DNA of 6,239 nt from an uncultured Alphaproteobacteria bacterium (GTDB lineage Bacteria > Pseudomonadota > Alphaproteobacteria > Rhizobiales > Rhizobiaceae). The stretch's first letter is position 1. Each line of letters starts with the position of its first letter. Where the stretch lies: NCBI GenBank assembly GCA_929200335.1, contig CAKMZG010000075.1, positions 610-6,848 of the forward strand, written 5' to 3'. The notes beneath the pieces are model-generated. The model saw nothing but the letters and a program-made list of their open reading frames with translations. It was not told the DNA's origin and did no database searches. Below, piece after piece: positions 1-4,792 of the stretch. A program made the position numbers and the translations under genes.

Positions 1-1200
1 TTGTTTTCTAAAAGAATATATCCGCTCTTTTGCCCGTGACGCTTCTTCATCACGACGCGCGCCACCAAAGGCCACATCAAATTGTCCATGGTCTAGGGCT
101 TTTTTCAAAGCTTCCGTTTTCATCACGTCCGTATAAGCTGCACTATCCACCGAGAATGGTGTAATATTTTCTGCATCCCCACGCGGATTTTTATGAACAA
201 TCAAATCCAGATCATGGGTCTTTGCAAGATGATCCCGAAAGGTAATCATCTGGGGAAATTTCCACCCTGTATCCACATGAAGAAGCGGAAAAGGTATTTT
301 AGCTGGATAAAAAGCCTTGCGTGCTAGATGCAGCAGAACACTCGAATCCTTGCCAATAGAATAAAGCATAACAGGGCGTTCAAATTCTGCTGCTGCTTCA
401 CGAAAGATATGAATAGCCTCATTTTCTAGAGCTTTTAAGTGTGGATCAAGGGGCAATTTCTGATTTTGTTTAATGGGTGTGGGAGATGATTCTTCTTCTG
501 CGATCTCATCTTGCACATGAAGCCCGCACTCACGCTTTTCATCATTTTCCCACCACCAACGACCAGCGCGTTCATTTTCGCCTGGTTTAATGGCACGAGT
601 GCAAGGCTCGCAACCAATAGAGGCATAACCACGTTTGAAAAGAGCATTGATGGGAATTTTACGCTCAAGAATTTCACGGTCTAACTCGTCTTTCTCAAGA
701 TCAGCCACCACATTGAGTTTTTGTACATTTTGTCCATCATCCCATTCGGAAAAAGGCACCTCAGCGCGCGCTTTGGATTGCGAGCGACGCAAACCCGTAA
801 TCCAAAGGTCAGCATCTTTTAAGGCACGATTTAACGGCTCTAATTTACGAACAGCACAACATGCATGACGTGCCTCAATACTATCATAAAACCCATTTTT
901 TCCAAATTTATCGATATATTGGGAAATATTTTTCTCATTGGGATGAATTTCTTCAATCTCAATATCAAAGTGCACACGGCTTGCATCAATTAAGGTTTTT
1001 GTCTCATCAAACAAACGGCCCGTTTCTAAAGTCACAACACGAATGGGCAATTTATACTCTGCAATTAAAGCTAAAATATACTGATCTTCCATACCCATAG
1101 AGGTTGTAAATACTGGATTTTTAGTGCGTATTGCCGCTAGTTTTAACCGCTCAACAAAATTGAGAGGTTCCAATTCTTCATTATTTAAAAATGTAGTCAT
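1..1200 (-). CDS. cysH-cysD: CysH-CysD fusion: assimilatory APS reductase joined to sulfate adenylyltransferase subunit 2 (3' end outside window)
   Basis: One open frame of 400 codons runs from ATG at 1200 to the left edge with no stop. Residues 1-229 are a CysH reductase: modified PP-loop TTSMGMEDQ (32-40), ARHACCAVRK with C114/C115, GCEPC with C197/C200, and the C-terminal KRECGLH with catalytic C225. The CC/CxxC pairs are the [4Fe-4S] ligands typical of APS reductases, so the likely reaction is APS to sulfite with thioredoxin. Residues 230-251 form an acidic, Pro-containing linker. From about 252 the sequence is CysD: LENEAIHIFREAAAEF, the ATP PP-loop SIGKDSS (281-287), LLHVDTGWKF and GGARRDEEASRAKERIYSFR. 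CysD with CysN makes APS from sulfate and ATP. CysD is normally near 300 aa, so about 140 residues should lie outside. There is no in-frame ATG in the linker; in-frame GTG (514-516) and TTG (454-456) lack a clear Shine-Dalgarno. Domain identities are secure; that it acts as one polypeptide is inferred. Confidence 0.93.
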   Translation of the reverse strand, partial: MTTFLNNEELEPLNFVERLKLAAIRTKNPVFTTSMGMEDQYILALIAEYKLPIRVVTLETGRLFDETKTLIDASRVHFDIEIEEIHPNEKNISQYIDKFGKNGFYDSIEARHACCAVRKLEPLNRALKDADLWITGLRRSQSKARAEVPFSEWDDGQNVQKLNVVADLEKDELDREILERKIPINALFKRGYASIGCEPCTRAIKPGENERAGRWWWENDEKRECGLHVQDEIAEEESSPTPIKQNQKLPLDPHLKALENEAIHIFREAAAEFERPVMLYSIGKDSSVLLHLARKAFYPAKIPFPLLHVDTGWKFPQMITFRDHLAKTHDLDLIVHKNPRGDAENITPFSVDSAAYTDVMKTEALKKALDHGQFDVAFGGARRDEEASRAKERIYSFRKQ

Positions 1201-1271
1201 ATGTTATTTTCTCTGATTTGAATAAATAATTGCCTTAAACCTAAACAGAGAAAATAATCCCCGCGAGGGAT
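1201..1271 (-). promoter_or_regulatory. Structured 5' leader of cysH-cysD, inverted repeat over the ribosome binding site
   Basis: A perfect 12-base inverted repeat (arms 1204-1215 and 1246-1257, 30-base spacer) ends four bases before the cysH ATG. On the minus-strand RNA the 3' arm reads CAGAGAAAATAA and contains the only purine-rich Shine-Dalgarno candidate (AGAGA, 1210-1214, nine bases from the ATG), so folding would hide it. A second small dyad, ATCCC/GGGAT (1257-1261 and 1267-1271), abuts it and shares one base. The stem is AT-rich, with three G-C pairs. I do not recognise a known riboswitch consensus. A translational switch, a protein operator or an RNA thermometer would all fit. Confidence 0.45.
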
Positions 1272-1316
1272 CAATATTTAAAAAAAATTGAATATACAGA
1301 AAATAATACTTAAATT

Positions 1317-1337
1317 TTGCACTGGATAGGAATGCAA
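1317..1337. promoter_or_regulatory. Dyad TTGCA-N11-TGCAA upstream of cysH-cysD, possible operator
   Basis: Two perfect 5-base arms (1317-1321 and 1333-1337) lie about 120 bases upstream of the cysH ATG, the only gene reading away from this region. Upstream dyads are common binding sites for LysR-family activators, including those of sulfur genes. The arms are short, however, and such a dyad occurs easily by chance in AT-rich DNA. On the minus strand TTGCAT could also be a weak -35, with TTTAAG 17 bases downstream as a poor -10. Confidence 0.15.
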
Positions 1338-1420
1338 CCGATTTCATAAAATTTGAAAACAGCATAATTGTTGGGCTTTATCATCAGCCATTATCGTCAA
1401 ATTTATGGGAAAAAATCAAA

Positions 1421-1495
1421 TGGTGGGCGATACTGGGATTGAACCAGTGACCCCTACAATGTCAATGTAGTGCTCTCCCGCTGAGCTAATCGCCC
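1421..1495 (-). tRNA. tRNA-Val, anticodon GAC
   Basis: The minus strand folds as a full cloverleaf of 75 bases. It has a seven-pair acceptor stem GGGCGAT/ATCGCCC, a GCTC/GAGC D stem, a CTACA/TGTAG anticodon stem with loop TTGACAT (anticodon GAC at 1461-1463), a five-base variable loop GGGTC, an ACTGG/CCAGT T stem with loop TTCAATC, discriminator A and an encoded CCA (1421-1423). It reads valine codons GUC and GUU. A TTGACT element at 1538-1543, just past the cpdR stop, could be its -35, but I see no convincing -10. The 5' and 3' flanks are complementary, and six T follow on the transcribed strand (1410-1415). Confidence 0.97.
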
Positions 1496-1549
1496 ATTTG
1501 ATGTTGTTAAATGGCTTTGACCATAGAACGCTTTTGCAGTCAATAGAGT

Positions 1550-1912
1550 TTATGCGGCTGCTAGAATTTTTTCAACTTCAGCAACCAATTCTTTCAAATG
1601 AAATGGTTTGGATAAAACCTTAGCGCCCTTTGGCGTATTACTATCAGGATTTAATGCAACAGCTGCAAAGCCTGTGATAAACATCACTTTTAAATCAGGA
1701 TCAAGTTCGGCTGCGCGGCGGGCTAATTCGATGCCATCCATCTCTGGCATAACAATATCCGTTAGCAATAGAGAAAAGGGTTCTTCCTGCAAGCGCTCAT
1801 ATGCGCTTGCGCCATTATCAAAAGACACCACTTCATAGCCCGCTTTCTCAAGTGCTTTTGAGAGAAACTTGCGCATATCATCATCGTCTTCTGCAAAAAG
1901 AATTTTATTCAT
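1550..1912 (-). CDS. cpdR: CpdR-type single-domain response regulator
   Basis: A stand-alone receiver domain of 120 residues with no output domain. Visible hallmarks, counted from the ATG at 1912, are the acidic cluster EDDDD (8-12), the phospho-acceptor Asp52 in LLLTDIVMPEMDG, Thr80 in MFITGFAAVALNPD and Lys102 in LSKPFHL. These segments match the CpdR family closely. In Caulobacter, CpdR is phosphorylated through the CckA-ChpT relay; the unphosphorylated form localises ClpXP and primes substrate degradation, linking it to CtrA turnover. A GTG immediately upstream (1913-1915) would add one residue, but the ATG fits the family N-terminus and sits six bases after AGGG (1919-1922). The protein ends in AAA, a ClpX-degron-like tail. 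It is followed by tRNA-Val, and a 252-base intergenic region separates it from the upstream gene, so it probably has its own promoter. Confidence 0.94.
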   Translation of the reverse strand: MNKILFAEDDDDMRKFLSKALEKAGYEVVSFDNGASAYERLQEEPFSLLLTDIVMPEMDGIELARRAAELDPDLKVMFITGFAAVALNPDSNTPKGAKVLSKPFHLKELVAEVEKILAAA

Positions 1913-1930
1913 CACTAACCCTATGCTTTT

Positions 1931-1955
1931 ATAACCAAAATCAAATGAATAACCA
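1931..1955. promoter_or_regulatory. Direct repeat of ATAACCA upstream of cpdR, CtrA-like boxes
   Basis: ATAACCA occurs at 1931-1937 and 1949-1955, 18 bases apart. The second copy, extended to 1956, matches the Caulobacter CtrA half-site TTAACCAT in seven of eight bases; the first, extended to 1938, in six. cpdR is under CtrA control in Caulobacter, so such sites would make sense here. The motif is short and AT-rich, so the assignment is tentative. Confidence 0.3.
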
Positions 1956-1993
1956 TATATTTTAGATATAAGTCTTTGTTCCCGCTAAGCTTA

Positions 1994-2022
1994 CCCATAT
2001 AAATGCGTTTATATTTAATGGG
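1994..2022. repeat. Dyad upstream of cpdR
   Basis: Perfect 7-base arms ATATAAA (1997-2003) and TTTATAT (2008-2014) flank the loop TGCG. Three outer C-G pairs (1994-1996 with 2020-2022) can extend the stem across a bulge. It lies about 80 to 110 bases upstream of the cpdR start, so it is either an operator or a hairpin in a long 5' untranslated region. It does not end in a T tract and is not a good terminator for the gene upstream. Confidence 0.35.
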
Positions 2023-2048
2023 CATTTTATAAGGACTTAGCTAAATAT

Positions 2049-2077
2049 TCTATAATAGCTCATCTGCTTTAGCACAA
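2049..2077 (-). promoter_or_regulatory. Weak candidate sigma-70 promoter for cpdR
   Basis: On the minus strand TTGTGC (2072-2077) is followed after 17 bases by TATAGA (2049-2054). Each hexamer is only a partial match (three and four of six). It would give a leader of about 130 bases that includes the 1994-2022 dyad. Confidence 0.2.
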
Positions 2078-2109
2078 ATTTACAACAAATGAACAAGCAC
2101 AATGTAAAT

Positions 2110-2117
2110 ATGGTTAA
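2110..2117 (-). promoter_or_regulatory. Perfect TTAACCAT box in the cpdR upstream region
   Basis: The minus strand reads TTAACCAT, identical to the CtrA half-site motif described in Caulobacter, about 200 bases upstream of cpdR and about 50 bases past the stop of the dehydrogenase gene. It is distant for a core promoter site. A second perfect copy lies between tolA and tolB. Confidence 0.25.
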
Positions 2118-2143
2118 AATACATACTACACAGTAAAATACTT

Positions 2144-2169
2144 TATAGACAATAAATATTCTGTCTATA
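2144..2169 (-). repeat. Inverted repeat overlapping the dehydrogenase stop codon
   Basis: Eight-base arms TATAGACA (2144-2151) and TGTCTATA (2162-2169) with a 10-base loop include the TAG stop (2165-2167) of the dehydrogenase gene. A hairpin at this place could stabilise the 3' end of the mRNA. It is AT-rich and lacks a T tract, so it is at best a weak terminator. Confidence 0.3.
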
Positions 2170-3139
2170 CAACTCTATCATGAGGCGGCTGGCCAGCAAA
2201 AAAGGCATCTAAATTGTTCAATGCTTTAAAGCCCATACCCTCGCGGGTTTCCTTTGTGGCACTACCAAGATGAGGTAATAAAACCGCATTCTCACATTCT
2301 AACAAATCGGGATGCACCTTGGGTTCATGCTCATAAACATCAAGTCCAGCACCAGCAATCGTACCTGATTGTAAGGCTTGTGCAAGAGCGGCCTCATCTA
2401 CCACTTCACCCCTTGCCGTATTAATTAGGAAAGCATGGGGCTGCATTAATTTTAAACGCTCCTCATTAATCAAATGACGATTAGCATCACCCCCTGGGCA
2501 ATGGAGCGAGAGGAAATCACATTGTCCCATTAATTCATCAATAGAGATCACAGAACTGGCACCACAGGCTTGAAGCACAGCATCCGATGGTGTTGAACGA
2601 TTATAGGCCAGCACCTTCATACCAAAACCATGGTGGGCGCGTTTTGCCATTTCTTGGCCAATGCGTCCAAAACCAATAATGCCCAAAGTTTTACCCGAAA
2701 CCTTATGGCCAATGAGATGATTAGGGCGCCAACTCGTCCAGCGGCCTTCACGCACCTCACGCTCGCCCTCGCCAGCACGACGTGCCGCCATCAGCATCAA
2801 AGTAACGGCAATATCTGCGGTACATTCACTTAAAACATCTGGGGTGTTGGTCACCACAATGCCATGGCTTTGACAGGCATCCACATCAATATGAGAATAG
2901 CCTACCCCATAATTGGCTATCACTTTAACGCTGGGTGTAATGCCCTCAAAAATAGATGAATCAATCTTATCGGTAACCGTTGGCAAAAGCGCATCTGCTG
3001 ATGTTAAAGCCTCACGCATTTTATTTGCATCAAAGGGCGTATCGCTCTCATTTAAGACAACATCGTATTTTTCAGTTAATATTTTTTCAACGGCTTCTGG
3101 CCATTTGCGTGTAACTATTATTTTTGATCTCTGTGACAT
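2165..3139 (-). CDS. D-2-hydroxyacid dehydrogenase, probable NADPH-dependent glyoxylate/hydroxypyruvate reductase
   Basis: This 324-residue cytosolic enzyme has the length and layout of the family. A substrate-binding half includes NYGVGYSHID (76-85). The Rossmann half carries GFGRIG (156-161) and is followed by LAYNRS, whose N180-R181-S182 replaces the Asp of NAD-specific members and suggests NADPH. The catalytic residues are visible: R243 in NTARGEVVDE, E272 in DVYEHEP and H290 in LPHLGSAT. Closest in appearance are rhizobial proteins annotated as glyoxylate reductase or D-glycerate dehydrogenase; the likely reaction is reduction of glyoxylate or hydroxypyruvate to glycolate or D-glycerate, but substrate cannot be fixed from sequence. 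The ATG at 3139 has a strong AGGAG (3147-3151) seven bases away. The gene stands alone between the tolB terminator and cpdR, and its leader carries a repeat cluster that suggests dedicated control. Confidence 0.92.
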   Translation of the reverse strand: MSQRSKIIVTRKWPEAVEKILTEKYDVVLNESDTPFDANKMREALTSADALLPTVTDKIDSSIFEGITPSVKVIANYGVGYSHIDVDACQSHGIVVTNTPDVLSECTADIAVTLMLMAARRAGEGEREVREGRWTSWRPNHLIGHKVSGKTLGIIGFGRIGQEMAKRAHHGFGMKVLAYNRSTPSDAVLQACGASSVISIDELMGQCDFLSLHCPGGDANRHLINEERLKLMQPHAFLINTARGEVVDEAALAQALQSGTIAGAGLDVYEHEPKVHPDLLECENAVLLPHLGSATKETREGMGFKALNNLDAFFAGQPPHDRVV

Positions 3140-3150
3140 GATAGTTCTCC

Positions 3151-3202
3151 TAGCGCATGTAGCGTTTAACTCGTATAGCGTTTAAGTAAATTCACTTAAA
3201 CG
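3151..3202. promoter_or_regulatory. Operator-like cluster of TAGCG/CGTTTAA repeats and a palindrome in the dehydrogenase leader
   Basis: TAGCG occurs three times on the plus strand (3151-3155, 3160-3164, 3176-3180); the last two extend to the 10-mer TAGCGTTTAA (3160-3169 and 3176-3185), 16 bases apart. The last copy merges into a perfect palindrome with nine-base arms CGTTTAAGT (3179-3187) and ACTTAAACG (3194-3202) around AAATTC. The cluster begins at the Shine-Dalgarno and ends 63 bases upstream of the ATG, where a promoter would be expected. A minus-strand TATACG (3172-3177) inside it could be the -10. This looks like a multi-site operator for a DNA-binding regulator. Confidence 0.5.
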
Positions 3203-3309
3203 AGAACTGCACTCGCAAATAAATGAAACTAGTGTATATCATCCAAAAATGAGTGCCAGTTTTAATTGCAACGAAACTAACAACCACATTGAAATTAATC
3301 AATAATCTA

Positions 3310-3341
3310 AAATAAAAAAGGCCTGCATCAGCAAGCCTTTT
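3310..3341 (-). terminator. Intrinsic terminator after tolB
   Basis: On the minus strand an 11-pair stem (3331-3341 with 3316-3326) closes the tetraloop TGAT and is followed by TTTTTT then ATT. One pair is a U-G wobble that works only in the minus-strand RNA; in the plus-strand RNA it would be a C-A mismatch. With the T tract on the same side, this assigns it to tolB. It begins 20 bases past the tolB stop. Confidence 0.85.
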
Positions 3342-3360
3342 AAAATCATATCCGTTGAAA

Positions 3361-4695
3361 CTAATTTAATAACGGTGACCAAGCCGGATCTGATGCAAAA
3401 CCATTGGTTGGCACTTGCTGCTCATTGCGGCCTGTTAAATCAACTGAATATAGTTTTGGCCCACCATTGGCACCACGGCTTTCGCGGAAAAACATTAAGG
3501 TTCTGCCATTTGGTGCCCAAGTTGGGCCTTCATTATGATAGCCTTCAGTTAAAATACGCTCGCCAGAACCATCGGGTTTCATAACACCAATTAAAAACTT
3601 ACCACCCGATTGTTTAGTAAAGGCTATTAAATCACCACGAGGTGACCAGACTGGCGTTGAATATGAACCTGTGCCAAATGAAATACGTTTAGCCTGTCCG
3701 CCATTTGCACCCATCACATAGAGCTGCTGACGGCCACCACGATCAGATTCAAACACTATTTTAGAGCCATCAGGAGAATATGAAGGCGATGTGTCAATGG
3801 CCGTGGTTGCGGTTAAACGAGTAGTACGTCTTGAGCGCAAATCCATCACATAAATGTTAGAATTACCATCTTGGTTTAAGCTCATGATAACTTTTTGACC
3901 ATCGGGAGAAAACCTTGGCGAGAAGGTCATGCCCGGGAAATTACCTACCACTTCACGTTGGCCTGTATCCAATTGCAATAGATAAACCTTTGGGTTGCCG
4001 TTGTTAAAAGACATATAGGTGATCTCTTGACGCGATGGCGAGAAACGCGGCGTTAAAACCAAATCTTTGCCATTGGTTAAAGTGCGTACATTAGCGCCAT
4101 CTTGATCCATAATAGCAAGACGTTTAACACGTTTTTTCTTACTGCCAGTCTCTGCAACGAAAACCACACGGGTATCAAAATACCCTTTTTCACCCGTTAG
4201 CGCCTCATAAATATCATCGGCAATAATATGAGCAAGGCGACGCCAATTTTGTTGCGTTGCAAACAATTGCTTACCCACTAACTCTTCTTGTCCATAAACA
4301 TCCCAAAGGCGAAATTCTGCGCGCAAACGTCCATCACCTTCACGGTTGATATTACCAGCAACCAAAGCTTGAGCATTTAATACAGACCAATTATCAAATT
4401 TTGGACGTGCTTTAGGCGAAGCCGTTTTATCGATAAATGCAGCATGGGCAATAGGAGCAAAAAGGCCAGAACGTTTTAAATCAGCTTCCACCACTCGCGC
4501 AATCTTCACCGCGAGTTCACCGCCACCAAAATCTGGAACAGCGATAGGCAGAGGTGCCACATTGGCTTTATTAACATCAATCACCACACGGGCAGAGGCG
4601 GGCGCAAGCAAGATCAAGCTAGCCATTAGCACACTCATTACCATCATGATTTGATGTTTCACTACACTCATCTTCAATCTGTTCATGGCATACAT
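3361..4695 (-). CDS. tolB: Tol-Pal system periplasmic beta-propeller TolB
   Basis: With the ATG at 4695 the protein has 444 residues, close to the family norm. It opens with a signal peptide: basic N-region (R6, K8, K13), a hydrophobic core around 16-33 and an ASA cleavage site after A35. An N-terminal TolB domain follows (about 37-160: VVIDVNKANVAPLPIAVPDF, LKRSGLF, then WRRLAHIIADDIYEALTGEKGYF). Six copies of the SPDG-type PD40 propeller motif follow near residues 219, 263, 307, 351, 394 and 440, spaced about 44. TolB works in the periplasm with Pal and TolA in outer-membrane constriction at division. Upstream TTG at 4719 and downstream ATG at 4686 are poorer starts because only 4695 is correctly spaced from AAGGGGA. 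It follows tolA after 97 bases and is followed by a terminator rather than pal. Confidence 0.96.
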   Translation of the reverse strand: MYAMNRLKMSVVKHQIMMVMSVLMASLILLAPASARVVIDVNKANVAPLPIAVPDFGGGELAVKIARVVEADLKRSGLFAPIAHAAFIDKTASPKARPKFDNWSVLNAQALVAGNINREGDGRLRAEFRLWDVYGQEELVGKQLFATQQNWRRLAHIIADDIYEALTGEKGYFDTRVVFVAETGSKKKRVKRLAIMDQDGANVRTLTNGKDLVLTPRFSPSRQEITYMSFNNGNPKVYLLQLDTGQREVVGNFPGMTFSPRFSPDGQKVIMSLNQDGNSNIYVMDLRSRRTTRLTATTAIDTSPSYSPDGSKIVFESDRGGRQQLYVMGANGGQAKRISFGTGSYSTPVWSPRGDLIAFTKQSGGKFLIGVMKPDGSGERILTEGYHNEGPTWAPNGRTLMFFRESRGANGGPKLYSVDLTGRNEQQVPTNGFASDPAWSPLLN

Positions 4696-4702
4696 TTTCA
4701 AT

Positions 4703-4709
4703 TCCCCTT
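4703..4709 (-). promoter_or_regulatory. Ribosome binding site that decides the tolB start
   Basis: The minus strand reads AAGGGGA, seven bases before the ATG at 4693-4695. It lies inside the longer frame that would begin at TTG 4719 and is too far from the ATG at 4684-4686, so it supports the 444-residue form. Confidence 0.7.
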
Positions 4710-4725
4710 CAATTTTCAACCCATT

Positions 4726-4773
4726 ATGGTTAAAATTCGTAAATTTAGTTTAAACCATCATAACCATGATGGT
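4726..4773 (-). repeat. Hairpin and TTAACCAT box in the tolA-tolB spacer
   Basis: Perfect 8-base arms ACCATCAT (4754-4761) and ATGATGGT (4766-4773) enclose the loop AACC, about 20 bases past the tolA stop. There is no T tract, so it is more likely an mRNA stability or processing element than a terminator. The minus strand also reads TTAACCAT at 4726-4733, between the hairpin and the tolB ribosome binding site, which might mark a secondary promoter region for tolB. Confidence 0.4.
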
Positions 4774-4792
4774 GTTTATATTATGAAATTCA

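Noticed and set aside
435..677. Minus-strand 80-codon frame in the CysH-CysD junction region
   Set aside because: It is out of frame with both CysH and CysD, carries no family motif and stops at 435, so it is neither the CysD start nor a separate gene.
861..1100. Plus-strand 79-codon frame antisense to cysH
   Set aside because: It overlaps confidently assigned coding sequence and shows no domain or ribosome binding site.
1986..1993. Eight-base palindrome TAAGCTTA upstream of cpdR
   Set aside because: It is short and has no repeat or promoter context; expected by chance in AT-rich DNA.
3203..3309. Search for a remnant of pal or a small gene between tolB and the dehydrogenase
   Set aside because: The stretch is AT-rich with no frame resembling a Pal lipobox or OmpA-like domain; nothing beyond the leader repeats and the terminator can be supported.
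4696..4719. TTG start giving a 452-residue TolB
   Set aside because: The Shine-Dalgarno AAGGGGA lies downstream of this TTG, and the extra residues would put charged sequence before an otherwise normal signal peptide.
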